Shown: positions 5,316 through 14,562, counted from the stretch's first letter. The stretch: DNA of 17,523 bases from Deltaproteobacteria bacterium (GCA_019307665.1 JAFDJC010000038.1:1-17523); one strand, 5' to 3'. Translations and numbers: made by a program. The notes: a model not told the origin generated them from the letters alone.

Positions 5316-7742
5316 TTACGAAGCCGGCAAGTTGCCAAGAACATTCTCCAGACGGCTTCCACCTTCTTTGAAAAGAGATTCTCCTTCCTTTAGAACAAGC
5401 GACTGGGTAAGAACTTCGTCCATCTTTTCAACAAGGACAATTTCAACATTTTTTGAAATCGATGTGGGAATATCTTTCAGGTCCTTTTGATTCTCTTTTG
5501 GAACCAGGACTTTTTTCATCTCTCCACGATGGGCAGCCAGGATCTTTTCCTTTAATCCTCCAATGGGCAGCACGCGGCCTCGAAGTGTAATTTCACCGGT
5601 CATGGCAACATCCTTTAAAACCGGTCTGCCGGTCAGTGCCGACACAATGGATGTACACATTGATATTCCTGCAGAAGGGCCGTCTTTGGGGATAGCGCCT
5701 TCCGGAACGTGAATGTGGATATCGCACTTATTGTAAAACTGTCTGTCGATGCCCAGGCTGCCGGATCGCGACCGAACGTAACTGACAGCTGCCCTGGCTG
5801 ATTCCTTCATTACATCGCCGAGTTTGCCGGTTATGTTCAAGTCTCCTTTGCCGGGCATAATAACTGTTTCAACGGAGAGGAGCTCACCGCCGACCTGCGT
5901 CCATGCAAGCCCGGTCACAAGGCCTACCTGATCTTCCTCTTCAGCACGCCCAAACCTGAACCGTGGGGGACCAAGATGTTTTTGAACAGACTTTGACGTT
6001 GTATGATAATTTTTGTCTCTATCATTGTTTTGCACAGCTTCCCTGGCGATTTTTCTGCAGATAGAAGCAATTTCACGCTCAAGGTTTCTAACGCCTGCCT
6101 CACGGGTATACAGCCTAATAATCGTTAACAGGGAATTCTTGGAAAAGGCCATGTTTTTTTCTTGAAGCCCGTTCATTTTAATCTGTTTGGGAACCAAAAA
6201 CTCTTCGCCGATATGATATTTCTCAATCTCGGTGTATCCGGCAAGTTTTATGATCTCCATCCTGTCCTGAAGCGGCAGCGGTATATCCGGCAGAGTGTTG
6301 GCGGTTGTCACAAAAAGGATATCGGAAAGATCATAGTCAATATCAAGATAATGGTCGTTAAAACTGTTGTTCTGTTCAGGGTCGAGCACTTCGAGCAGGG
6401 CTGCTGAAGGATCGCCTCTGAAGTCCATGCTCATTTTATCCACTTCGTCGAGACAGAACACAGGATTGTTCACCCCTGCTTTTTTGAGTGACTGAATTAT
6501 TTTTCCGGGCATTGCACCGATATAAGTACGGCGATGCCCTCTAATCTCGGCTTCATCACGCACGCCGCCCAAAGAAAGACGTACAAATTTGCGGCCAGTG
6601 GCCCTTGCAATCGATTTTGCGAGAGATGTCTTTCCCACACCCGGAGGGCCGACAAGACAAAGAATCGGGCCTCTTATCTTTTTAATCAGGACCTGCACAG
6701 CCAGGTATTCCAGAATGCGCTCCTTTGGCTTCTCAAGTCCGTAGTGGTCTTCATTCAGTATTTCCTCTGCCCTCACAATATCTTCATTTATCCTGCTTTT
6801 ATCAAACCAGGGGAGTGAAATTATCCAGTCAATATAGTTCCGGACCACAGTGGCTTCAGCCGACATGGGCGTCATCATTTTCAGTTTTTTAAATTCCTGC
6901 CTGACCTTGGATGCTGCTTCCTTTGACATCCGTTTTCGCCTGATCTTTTTTTCAAGCTCTTTAAGCTCATCTCCCTGACCGTCGTCCGCGCCCATCTCTT
7001 TCTTGATGGCCCGCATCTGTTCATTCAGGTAGTAATTTTTCTGGGTCTTCTCCATCTGGTTTTTAACGCGACCTTTTATTCTCTGCTCAACGTTAAAAAT
7101 TTCGATCTCAGCCCCTATCAATTTAAGAAGAAAAGTTAGTCTTTCTTTCAGGGACACAATTTCAAGAAGCTTTTGTTTGTCAGAGATCTTAAATGAAAAA
7201 TGGGCTGCAACCGTATCAGCCAGTTTTGAAGGGTCGAAAATTCCGGTAATATTGGTAATAATCTCCTTTGAGATATTTTTGTTTGTTTTTGAATATTTTT
7301 CAAAACTTTTGATGATGGCCCTTTTTAACGCCTCGCTTTCCGATAATGAAACATCTTCCTCCTGAAACTCTTCAAGTTCAACCTGGAAGAAGTCAGAGGA
7401 TGAAACAAATCGGACGATGTTCGCCCTCACTTTTCCTTCAACCAGGGCTTTTACAGTGCCGTCCGGCAGCTTGAGCAGCTGCAGCACATTACCCACTGTG
7501 CCGACCGTGCTGACATCCTTTTCTCCGGGGTTATCGATGCCGGCCCTGCTCTGTGTTGTAAGAAAAATATTCTTATCCTTGCTCATGGCGTCTGAAAGAG
7601 CGCTGATGGACTTTGTCCGCCCAACAAACAGCGGCGCCACCATATGAGGAAATACCACAATATCCCTCAGCGGCAGCAAGGGCAGTATAAGATTTTGAGA
7701 TGAGTCATCGTCATTTTTAAATATTTTAGGTATATTTATCAT
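5316..7742 (-). CDS. lon: ATP-dependent protease Lon (LonA type)
   Basis: 808 residues, full length for LonA. The N-terminal substrate-binding domain (about 15-210) begins with PLLPLRDIVVFPHMVAPLFV. A helical linker with the usual QKNYYLNEQMRAIKKE follows, then the AAA+ module with Walker A GPPGVGKTS (365-373) and Walker B CLDEVDK (430-436). The protease domain has Ser690 in KDGPSAG and Lys733 in LKEKIL as the catalytic dyad. It degrades misfolded and regulatory proteins in the cytoplasm using ATP. The start is 11 nt after the clpX stop with no clear SD, suggesting translation coupled to clpX. It is the last gene of the tig-clpP-clpX-lon series; its 3' end faces the GIY-YIG gene. No heat-shock (CIRCE or sigma32) element was noticed just upstream. 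Confidence 0.98.
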   Translation of the reverse strand: MINIPKIFKNDDDSSQNLILPLLPLRDIVVFPHMVAPLFVGRTKSISALSDAMSKDKNIFLTTQSRAGIDNPGEKDVSTVGTVGNVLQLLKLPDGTVKALVEGKVRANIVRFVSSSDFFQVELEEFQEEDVSLSESEALKRAIIKSFEKYSKTNKNISKEIITNITGIFDPSKLADTVAAHFSFKISDKQKLLEIVSLKERLTFLLKLIGAEIEIFNVEQRIKGRVKNQMEKTQKNYYLNEQMRAIKKEMGADDGQGDELKELEKKIRRKRMSKEAASKVRQEFKKLKMMTPMSAEATVVRNYIDWIISLPWFDKSRINEDIVRAEEILNEDHYGLEKPKERILEYLAVQVLIKKIRGPILCLVGPPGVGKTSLAKSIARATGRKFVRLSLGGVRDEAEIRGHRRTYIGAMPGKIIQSLKKAGVNNPVFCLDEVDKMSMDFRGDPSAALLEVLDPEQNNSFNDHYLDIDYDLSDILFVTTANTLPDIPLPLQDRMEIIKLAGYTEIEKYHIGEEFLVPKQIKMNGLQEKNMAFSKNSLLTIIRLYTREAGVRNLEREIASICRKIAREAVQNNDRDKNYHTTSKSVQKHLGPPRFRFGRAEEEDQVGLVTGLAWTQVGGELLSVETVIMPGKGDLNITGKLGDVMKESARAAVSYVRSRSGSLGIDRQFYNKCDIHIHVPEGAIPKDGPSAGISMCTSIVSALTGRPVLKDVAMTGEITLRGRVLPIGGLKEKILAAHRGEMKKVLVPKENQKDLKDIPTSISKNVEIVLVEKMDEVLTQSLVLKEGESLFKEGGSRLENVLGNLPAS

Positions 7743-7753
7743 TGCTGTATCAC

Positions 7754-8998
7754 TTATGCCTGTTTTTTTGTCTGCTCAAAAAGAAGAAGCGGTTCTTCTT
7801 TATTTAATACAACGTCTTCGCTGATAACGCATTCCTTAACATCGTCTTTGGATGGAATTTCGTACATAATTGAAAGCATACAGTTTTCCATAATAGAACG
7901 AAGGCCCCTTGCACCTGATTTTCGCTTCATAGCCTCTTTTGCCACAGCCGAAAGGGCTCCTTCGGCAAACCTGAGATTCACACCCTCAATTTCAAATAGT
8001 TTTTGAAACTGCTTTAAAAGGGCATTTTTCGGCTCTGTCAGTATTTCTATCAGAGATGATTCGGTCAATTCGTCAAGGGTTGCAATAACCGGCAGGCGTC
8101 CAAGAAACTCAGGTATCAGACCATATCTTATAAGGTCCTCAGTCTGGTGCATCCGAAGGGTGTCCCCAAGACTATTTTCTTCCTGCTTTCTAATGTTTGC
8201 ACCAAACCCCATGGATTTGGCACCGATTCTTCTTTGAATTATTTTATCAAGATCTATAAAAGTCCCACCGCAGATAAACAGAATGTTTGATGTGTCGACC
8301 TTTACAAAATCCTGCTGGGGGTGTTTTCTTCCGCCTTTTGGGGGCACGCTGGCCGTTGTCCCCTCAATGATCTTCAAAAGGGCCTGCTGCACACCTTCCC
8401 CTGAAACATCCCTGGTAATTGACGGGTTGTCGGTCCGTTGCGCAATCTTATCGATTTCATCTATGTAGACAATACCGCGCTGCGCCTTTTCAACATCATA
8501 ATCCGCATTCTGGAGAAGTGATAAAATAATGTTTTCAACGTCTTCGCCCACATAACCCGCTTCGGTAAGGGTGGTGGCATCCGCGATTGTGAACGGCACA
8601 TTCAGGAACCTGGCAAGTGTCTGGGCAAGCAGTGTTTTGCCGCAGCCAGTGGGTCCTATAAGAAGAATGTTGCTCTTCTGGATCTCCACGTCTCCCGTAC
8701 TAATGGAAGAATCGAGCCTCTTGTAATGGTTATAGACAGCAACAGACAATATTTTTTTTGCATGGTCCTGCTCTATAACATAATCATCAATTTTTTCCTT
8801 TATCTGCTTTGGTGTAAGAATCTCTTCTGAAAGACCTTTCTCTTTATCAGTCTCTTCATCTATTATCTCTCCGCAGAGCTGGATACACTCATCACAGATA
8901 TACACTGCCGGACCGGCAATCAGCTTTTTAACCTCTTTCTGGTTCTTGCCGCAGAATGAACAAAAAAGATTTTCGTTCATATCACTCTGTTTTGCCAT
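7754..8998 (-). CDS. clpX: ATP-dependent Clp protease ATP-binding subunit ClpX
   Basis: 414 residues. The N-terminal zinc-binding domain shows Cys13/Cys16 and Cys35/Cys38. Walker A is GPTGCGKT (115-122), the pore loop is GYVGE (148-152), Walker B is IVYIDEIDK (176-184), the RKH loop is GGRKHP (223-227 region), and sensor 2 is KSGARGLRS. The ClpP-docking tripeptide, usually IGF, is MGF here (263-265). ClpX unfolds tagged substrates and feeds them into ClpP. The gene starts 3 nt after the clpP stop codon, and its SD (GGGAGGA) is made of the final clpP codons, so the two subunits are translationally linked. Confidence 0.98.
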   Translation of the reverse strand: MAKQSDMNENLFCSFCGKNQKEVKKLIAGPAVYICDECIQLCGEIIDEETDKEKGLSEEILTPKQIKEKIDDYVIEQDHAKKILSVAVYNHYKRLDSSISTGDVEIQKSNILLIGPTGCGKTLLAQTLARFLNVPFTIADATTLTEAGYVGEDVENIILSLLQNADYDVEKAQRGIVYIDEIDKIAQRTDNPSITRDVSGEGVQQALLKIIEGTTASVPPKGGRKHPQQDFVKVDTSNILFICGGTFIDLDKIIQRRIGAKSMGFGANIRKQEENSLGDTLRMHQTEDLIRYGLIPEFLGRLPVIATLDELTESSLIEILTEPKNALLKQFQKLFEIEGVNLRFAEGALSAVAKEAMKRKSGARGLRSIMENCMLSIMYEIPSKDDVKECVISEDVVLNKEEPLLLFEQTKKQA

Positions 8999-9001
8999 TG
9001 T

Positions 9002-9622
9002 TTATCCTCCCGACATTTTTTCTTCCAGTTTGTCAAGATCGTCCCTGTTTTCAATGACATGATCGATTATGCCATAGTCTTTTGCTTCTTTACTTGTCAT
9101 AAAAAAATCACGATCCGTATCAGCCCGGACCTTTTTGAGCGGTTTTCCGGTATGTTTGGCCAGAATATCATTTAATGTGTCCTTCATTCGCAGTATTTCC
9201 TTGGCCTGGATCGCAATATCAGATGCCTGCCCCTGGGCACCGCCCATGGGCTGGTGTACCATAATGCGTGAATTCGGCAAAGAAAACCTTTTGCCTTTTG
9301 TACCGGCGGCCAGAAGCAATGCTCCCATGCTGGCTGCCTGACCGATGCATACCGTGGCAATATCCGGTTTGACATACTGCATTGTATCATAGATGGCCAT
9401 TCCGGCGGACACCACACCTCCCGGCGAATTAACATAAAAATTAATATCTTTGTCCGGATCTTCAGATTCCAGGAAAAGCAACTGTGCAATAAGCAGGTTC
9501 GCCACTTCATCACTGATGGCAGTTCCTATAAAAATAATCCTGTCCTTTAAAAGCCTTGAAAATATATCATAAGCCCGCTCTCCTCTACTGCTCTGTTCAA
9601 CCACCATAGGTATCAATGGCAC
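9002..9622 (-). CDS. clpP: ATP-dependent Clp protease proteolytic subunit ClpP
   Basis: 206 residues from the GTG start chosen here. The catalytic triad is Ser98 (GQAASMG), His123 (MVHQPMGG) and Asp172 (TDRDFFM), at the standard family numbering. Processing/docking residues and the NSPGG oxyanion loop are intact. The start matters: an upstream ATG at 9647-9649 would add nine residues (MQRFQRRII), but the conserved N-terminus PLIPMVVEQSSRGERAYDI begins right after the GTG at 9620-9622, which has a better SD (AAAGGAG, 7 nt away). ClpP forms the tetradecameric chamber used with ClpX, encoded next. The gap to tig, about 170 nt, is the largest inside the cluster and may hold its own promoter. Confidence 0.97.
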   Translation of the reverse strand: MPLIPMVVEQSSRGERAYDIFSRLLKDRIIFIGTAISDEVANLLIAQLLFLESEDPDKDINFYVNSPGGVVSAGMAIYDTMQYVKPDIATVCIGQAASMGALLLAAGTKGKRFSLPNSRIMVHQPMGGAQGQASDIAIQAKEILRMKDTLNDILAKHTGKPLKKVRADTDRDFFMTSKEAKDYGIIDHVIENRDDLDKLEEKMSGG

Positions 9623-9629
9623 AATAATT

Positions 9630-9636
9630 CTCCTTT
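9630..9636 (-). promoter_or_regulatory. Shine-Dalgarno that decides the clpP start
   Basis: AAAGGAG on the minus strand lies 7 nt before the GTG at 9620-9622. It is inside the coding part of the longer ATG-initiated version, supporting the GTG start. A second, closer-spaced GGGG stretch precedes the upstream ATG, so minor initiation there cannot be excluded. Confidence 0.7.
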
Positions 9637-9793
9637 GAAACCTTTGCATAACGCCCCTTTTTGCTCAATATCTTCGTCATACTCAAATTTTAATCCTCAA
9701 AATACTCAATATATTCCTGCGGTTAAAATTTTCGCGCTCCTTGATCTTGAACAAAAATTGACATTTTTCAAAGGTCTCCCTTTATATTTCGAT

Positions 9794-11137
9794 TTATGAC
9801 GCTTCTTCTGTTTCTGGTTCTGTGTCCGGTTCCGATTTCGATTCCGGCTCTTTTTCTTCAATATTCCCTTTACTAATGATAAGCTCTATCATCTTTTTTT
9901 CAAGTAACGCATGTTTAAAATTATCAATATAATTCTGATTCTGTTCAAACTGTTTTTTGACTTCTTCAACCTTGCCGCCAGATGACTTTGCCACGTCCTC
10001 GAATCCTTTTTCAAGTTCTTCGTCGGTCAGCTCCAGATTTTCCTGTTGGATGAGATTCGACAATATGATATGGCGCCTTACCTGTTTTTCAGCTGTCTCA
10101 CGGTATTGTTCAGCCAAATCATCCCTTGTTTTCCCGATTTGTTCAAGCGTCATGTTATACATCTTGAATGACCGCTCGGCTTCGTCAATAATGCCCTGAA
10201 GCTCAAACTCGACCATCTGGTCAGGAAGTTCAAATTCCTTCTGGGAAATCAGGGTTTCAAATATCTGTTCATTAAATTCCTGATCAACCCTTTTTGCATA
10301 TCCTTCTTCAAGGTTTTTTACGATTTCAGCCTTTAGTTCGTCAAGCGCTTTAAAGCTGCCGAAATTGCCGGCAAATTTATCGTCCAGATCCGGCAGAATC
10401 TCTTCCCTGATCTCCTTCAGAGTCACTTTAAAGCTAATCTCAAGGCCTGCAAGTGTTGTATTCCGGTAATCTTTGGAAAATGTGACGTCAAAGGATTTTT
10501 CCTCTCCCGGGCTCATACCCTTAACCTGGCCATCAAAGTCCTTTGAAATTGAGCCGGCATCGATTTTCATGGTGAAGTTTTCTGTTTTAGCGGTCTCCTC
10601 AAAAGGTTCCCCGTCTTTGAACCCCTCGTAGTCAATTATAACAGAATCGCCCTCTTTTGCCGGACGATCTTCTTTTATAGGTTCAAGCTTTGCCAAATTT
10701 TTTCGAAGCATTTCAAGCTGAGCATTCACCTCTCCATCACTCACCTTGTAAATCGTCTTTTTCAAAGGCAGGTCTTTATATTCCAGCGCACCTACTTCCG
10801 GCTCTACTTCAACAAGTGCATCATATTTATAAGGTCCTTTGCCGTTAAATTCAGGAGGGTTGATCTCGGGCCTGCCGATAAACGCAATATCCTTTTCTTT
10901 CACCGCATTGATGAACGAAGACTGAATCAGCTTGCCTGCCACATCTGCATTAACATCCTTTTTAAACATCCGCTCTAAAACAGTCCGCGGAACCTTGCCC
11001 GGTCGAAAGCCCTTTACTTTTGCTGTTTTCTTTAATTCCTTGAAAGCACTGTCTATCTCTTTTGCAACTTCCTGTTCCGGTATTTCTATATGAAGTACCT
11101 TTTTTACGGAACTCTTGTCCTCTACTGTAACTTGCAT
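9794..11137 (-). CDS. tig: Trigger factor (ribosome-associated chaperone and prolyl isomerase)
   Basis: 447 residues, near the usual 430-450. The N-terminal ribosome-binding domain has the signature GFRPGKVP (43-50). The FKBP-type PPIase domain lies at about 155-245, containing GDSVIIDYEGFKDGEPFEE and VKGMSPGEEKSFDVTF. The C-terminal chaperone arms follow, ending in a very acidic, Glu/Pro-rich tail (EEKEPESKSEPDTEPETEEAS). Trigger factor binds ribosomal protein L23 at the tunnel exit and shields nascent chains. The ATG follows a GGGAAAG SD. The gene starts 54 nt after the tRNA-Leu, on the same strand, and opens the chaperone/protease series. Confidence 0.97.
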   Translation of the reverse strand: MQVTVEDKSSVKKVLHIEIPEQEVAKEIDSAFKELKKTAKVKGFRPGKVPRTVLERMFKKDVNADVAGKLIQSSFINAVKEKDIAFIGRPEINPPEFNGKGPYKYDALVEVEPEVGALEYKDLPLKKTIYKVSDGEVNAQLEMLRKNLAKLEPIKEDRPAKEGDSVIIDYEGFKDGEPFEETAKTENFTMKIDAGSISKDFDGQVKGMSPGEEKSFDVTFSKDYRNTTLAGLEISFKVTLKEIREEILPDLDDKFAGNFGSFKALDELKAEIVKNLEEGYAKRVDQEFNEQIFETLISQKEFELPDQMVEFELQGIIDEAERSFKMYNMTLEQIGKTRDDLAEQYRETAEKQVRRHIILSNLIQQENLELTDEELEKGFEDVAKSSGGKVEEVKKQFEQNQNYIDNFKHALLEKKMIELIISKGNIEEKEPESKSEPDTEPETEEAS

Positions 11138-11191
11138 ATCTTTCCCTTCTTTCCCGATAAATCCCTACAATTTCTTAAATTATTAAAAAAA

Positions 11192-11277
11192 TGGTGCGAG
11201 AGGGGAGACTCGAACTCCCACTCTTCAGCAGAGCTGGATCCTAAGTCCAGTGCGTCTACCAATTCCGCCACTCTCGC
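11192..11277 (-). tRNA. tRNA-Leu (anticodon UAG)
   Basis: An 86-nt class II tRNA with encoded CCA. The acceptor arm GCGAGAG pairs with CTCTCGC. The D-arm has GGCGGAATTGGTAGACGC, the anticodon stem CTGGA/TCCAG encloses loop CTTAGGA (anticodon TAG), a long variable arm (CTCTGCTGAAGAG) is typical of Leu, and the T-arm is GGGAG-TTCGAGT-CTCCC. Seven T residues follow directly after CCA, which together with nearby structure may attenuate read-through into tig. Upstream, TTGAAT (11319-11324) and TATTCA (11295-11300), 18 nt apart on the minus strand, form a weak promoter candidate abutting the divergent amidase promoter. Confidence 0.98.
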
Positions 11278-11325
11278 AATACGATAACATTTACTGAATA
11301 TCAACTTAATCTTGCCCTATTCAAC

Positions 11326-11354
11326 TTGACATTTTTCTCAGGCAGATTAAATAT
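11326..11354 (+). promoter_or_regulatory. Candidate promoter of the amidase gene
   Basis: A perfect TTGACA -35 lies at 11326-11331. The AT-rich stretch 16-18 nt downstream (TTAAATAT, about 11346-11353) holds only a poor -10. The site is back to back with the candidate tRNA-Leu promoter. No SD is visible before the amidase start codon. Confidence 0.3.
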
Positions 11355-11384
11355 GAACTCTAAACAAATAATATCAAACTAAAA

Positions 11385-12173
11385 ATGTGTCAAGGTAAAT
11401 TGAATAAAGCATTTATTATTCCAATATCCTCCCGAGCTTTAAAACACTGCATTCGGGTCTTCATTTTTGTCATGATTTTCGGCTCAATGACAATGACCGG
11501 GACTGCCCGTGAAAAATTACGAACTATTGTAATCGATCCGGGTCACGGAGGGATCGATCACGGCATTACCGGTCCAACGAAAACAATGGAAAAAAATGTT
11601 TCATTGATCGTGGCCGAACTAATTTTAAAAGAGCTTAAAGGCAAATATCGGGTAGTGCTGACCAGAACCGGTGATTATGGTCTCAGTCTTTACGAAAGGA
11701 CAGCCATAGCCAACAACCACAATGCCGATCTTTTCATTAGCATCCATGCCGGCGGAAGCTTCCTGCGGCAGACAAAAGGGTTTCATATCTATTATTATAA
11801 AAAAACATCAATCAACGGAAGTTATGCCCCAAAAGACTTGCCGGATCCGGAGTCTTTTCCGGCTGCAATGACACCCTGGGACGGTTGTCAGACGATACAC
11901 GTGCCGTCCAGTAAATTCGCTGCAGAAACAATTTTTAAGCGTCTGTCAGAACCTTTTCTTTCCGCTGAACTGCCTTTAAAAAATATTCAGGGCTCTCCCC
12001 TGGCTGTATTGTCCGGGGCGGATATGCCGGCTCTGCTCATGGAAATTGGATATCTAACCAACCCGCAAGAAGAGAAAAATTTGTCCGGCAAAAACTATCT
12101 ATCCGAAATTGCTAATAAAATCTGCCTGGGAGTTGAAGATTTTTTTTCAAAAAAAAAGAAAGCTGATGAATAG
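11385..12173 (+). CDS. N-acetylmuramoyl-L-alanine amidase (AmiC type, Amidase_3)
   Basis: 262 residues. A signal sequence or anchor (about 20-41, CIRVFIFVMIFGSMTMTGTA) leads to a compact zinc amidase domain from residue 46. Zinc ligands and catalysis: His54 (DPGHGG), Glu69 (MEKNVSL), His121 (ISIHAG) and Glu220 (LLMEIGYLTN). It cleaves the amide bond between MurNAc and the stem peptide in the periplasm, for cell separation or wall turnover. Unlike AmiB/AmiC it has no AMIN domain or LysM repeats, so it has no built-in septal targeting. The ATG at 11385 lacks an SD; a TTG at 11400 preceded by AAGG is an alternative and would shorten the basic n-region only. tRNA-Pro begins 47 nt after the stop on the same strand. 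Confidence 0.9.
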   Translation: MCQGKLNKAFIIPISSRALKHCIRVFIFVMIFGSMTMTGTAREKLRTIVIDPGHGGIDHGITGPTKTMEKNVSLIVAELILKELKGKYRVVLTRTGDYGLSLYERTAIANNHNADLFISIHAGGSFLRQTKGFHIYYYKKTSINGSYAPKDLPDPESFPAAMTPWDGCQTIHVPSSKFAAETIFKRLSEPFLSAELPLKNIQGSPLAVLSGADMPALLMEIGYLTNPQEEKNLSGKNYLSEIANKICLGVEDFFSKKKKADE

Positions 12174-12220
12174 GCTTGCTCCGAAACCAAAAGAATGTTA
12201 ATTAAAAAAATTCAAAAAAT

Positions 12221-12614
<394 letters not shown>

Positions 12615-14186
12615 GTGTCTGAAGACAAAATAAACAGTAAGGTCATATGCTCGGCTATTTTCAGCGGCCTTCTTTTAACCGGATCTTTTCCCGGTTTCGC
12701 GTATTCAGGGATTGCATGGTTCGCCCTTTTCCCACTGCTTTTCGCAACCAGAAATCTTTCACCTCGCCATTCATTCATTGTCGGATTCATAGCAGGGTTC
12801 TCCCACTATACGACACTTATCTACTGGCTTATACACACAATGAATGATTACGGGCACCTTCCGATTCCCATATGCGTTATCCTGCTTTTTCTTTTGTCAG
12901 GTTATCTTTCACTCTATATTGCTCTCTTCACAACTGCATTGAGCCGCTTCCGCCCTGTGAACGCTTCATACCTTTTATTAATCCCGGTTTTATGGGTGGC
13001 GGCCGAATATTTACGCTCTTTCCTTTTTACAGGTTTTCCCTGGGAACTTTTAGGGCATTCCCAGTTCAACATTTTGCCTGTTATTCAACTATCTGACATA
13101 ACAGGCGTTTATGGCATTTCGTTCCTTATAGCGCTTGTCAATGCAGCTGTTTTTCTGATCGGCCTCTGTCTTTCAGGAAAAAACGGGCACGGCAGCCTTT
13201 TGGTCTCAAAAAAAACAGCTGCGGTGTCGGCAGGCGTCACCACTTTATGCCTTTGCCTTGTCATTTCTTATGGTTATATTCGAATCAGTAAAATCGATTA
13301 TCTTAAATCTGTGGCGAAAACAAAAAAAATAACGGTTGTACAGGGGAATGTAGACCAGTCATTAAAATGGAAAACTTCCTACCAGCTTGAAACAATAAAC
13401 AAATACATGGGGCTCTCTTTTTCAGCTCTGGAAGACAAGCCTGAACTTATTGTATGGCCTGAAACTGCCACGCCGTTCTATTTTTTGCATAAATATGAAA
13501 AAAAGTTATCTACAATAGTTCAAAAAGGAATAAAAAAAACCGGTTCATGGTTTTTAATCGGCAGCCCGGCCGGTGTTGTCGAAGGCGGCAGTGAAAAACA
13601 CTTCAATTCTGCGTACCTGTTGGACCCGGAAGGCAATAATATAGGACGGTACGACAAGGTTCATCTCGTACCTTACGGAGAGTACGTTCCTTTGAGAAAA
13701 CTGTTTCCGTTTGTGGACAAACTGGTGGTTGGAATCGGTGATTTCAGTTCCGGAACAAAGGGGAGTACGATTTCATGGAACAATTTGAAACTTGGCGTTC
13801 AAATCTGTTTTGAAATTATTTTCCCTGACCTTGCACGCGCAGCTGTAAAAAATGGTGCGGACATATTGATCAATATCACAAATGATGCATGGTTTGGCAG
13901 GACATCCGCCCCATACCAGCATTTGTCCATGACAATTTTCAGAGCCGTGGAAAACAGAAAAGCCCTTGTCAGGTGTGCGAATACCGGCATTAGCTGTTTT
14001 GTGGGCCCTTCAGGCCGCATCTCGTCTGTTACATCACTTTACAGCGATGAGTTTGTAACTCACAATGTTCCTGTCATGAAAACAGAACCAACTCTATACA
14101 CACGATTTGGAGATATTTTTGCCATCATCTGCACGGCTGCTGCTTCCATTTTACTGGCTTTAAAATATTTTAAGCGCTTTCAATAA
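12615..14186 (+). CDS. lnt: Apolipoprotein N-acyltransferase
   Basis: 523 residues (E. coli Lnt 512). The N-terminal membrane domain (about 8-225) has six or so hydrophobic helices; a carbon-nitrogen hydrolase (nitrilase) domain follows from about 238 to 480, and a final C-terminal membrane helix lies at 500-517. The catalytic triad is Glu283 (WPETATPF), Lys348 (RYDKVHLVPYGEY) and Cys398 (GVQICFEIIFP). It transfers an acyl chain from phospholipid to the amino group of the lipidated cysteine, the third step of lipoprotein maturation in the inner membrane. The start is the GTG at 12615: a TAA in frame lies 6 nt upstream, so no earlier start is possible, and there is no SD. Its last 17 nt overlap the convergent Rid-family gene. 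Confidence 0.96.
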   Translation: MSEDKINSKVICSAIFSGLLLTGSFPGFAYSGIAWFALFPLLFATRNLSPRHSFIVGFIAGFSHYTTLIYWLIHTMNDYGHLPIPICVILLFLLSGYLSLYIALFTTALSRFRPVNASYLLLIPVLWVAAEYLRSFLFTGFPWELLGHSQFNILPVIQLSDITGVYGISFLIALVNAAVFLIGLCLSGKNGHGSLLVSKKTAAVSAGVTTLCLCLVISYGYIRISKIDYLKSVAKTKKITVVQGNVDQSLKWKTSYQLETINKYMGLSFSALEDKPELIVWPETATPFYFLHKYEKKLSTIVQKGIKKTGSWFLIGSPAGVVEGGSEKHFNSAYLLDPEGNNIGRYDKVHLVPYGEYVPLRKLFPFVDKLVVGIGDFSSGTKGSTISWNNLKLGVQICFEIIFPDLARAAVKNGADILINITNDAWFGRTSAPYQHLSMTIFRAVENRKALVRCANTGISCFVGPSGRISSVTSLYSDEFVTHNVPVMKTEPTLYTRFGDIFAIICTAAASILLALKYFKRFQ

Positions 14187-14562
14187 CGGCCGTAGCACGT
14201 ATTTCCACCAGTAACCCCGGAAGCACCAACTCCTTTACACCTACTGCAGTCCATGCCGGATAATCTTTTTTAAAAAACTCCGCCTTTGCTTTTGCAAATG
14301 CGCCCATATCACTCATTGAAATATGGTAAGTCACCAGTTCAACAACATCTTCAAAAGCCGCACCGGCTGCCTCAAGCACTTTCTCCAAATTCTTAAATGC
14401 CTGACGTGATTGGGCCTCTATCCCCTCAGCCATCTGCAGTTTTTCATCCATTCCCACCTGTCCGGATATCCATATCATATGACCCTTGCGAATTGCCTGA
14501 GAAAACTGCATTGATTGATAAATACCTTCTGTTCCGGGTGGGTTAATTAAAGTTTTTTTCAT
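14170..14562 (-). CDS. Rid-family protein (YjgF/YER057c/UK114), not archetypal RidA
   Basis: 130 residues, the standard length of the family, which forms trimers with ligand pockets between subunits. Typical elements include QFSQAIRKGHMIWISGQVGMDE, QAFKNLEKVLEAAGA and YPAWTAVGVKELVLPGLLVEI. RidA proper deaminates 2-aminoacrylate using an arginine just before the LP motif (E. coli ARLP, Arg105). Here that residue is Val113 (LVLP), so classic enamine/imine deaminase activity is doubtful and one of the other Rid subfamilies is more likely. An SD (AAGGAA) precedes the ATG at 14560-14562. The gene is convergent with and overlaps lnt by 17 nt, and divergent from prfB. Cytoplasmic. Confidence 0.9.
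   Translation of the reverse strand: MKKTLINPPGTEGIYQSMQFSQAIRKGHMIWISGQVGMDEKLQMAEGIEAQSRQAFKNLEKVLEAAGAAFEDVVELVTYHISMSDMGAFAKAKAEFFKKDYPAWTAVGVKELVLPGLLVEIRATAVIESA

Noticed and set aside
5096..5362. 88-codon minus-strand frame past the end of lon
   Set aside because: Its sequence (RHSGESQSPD and similar) is the translation of the interspersed repeat and palindromes, and it overlaps the lon C-terminus.
9620..9649. Longer ClpP start at the ATG 9647-9649
   Set aside because: The conserved family N-terminus and the better SD favour the GTG at 9620-9622; the upstream ATG is kept only as a minor possibility.
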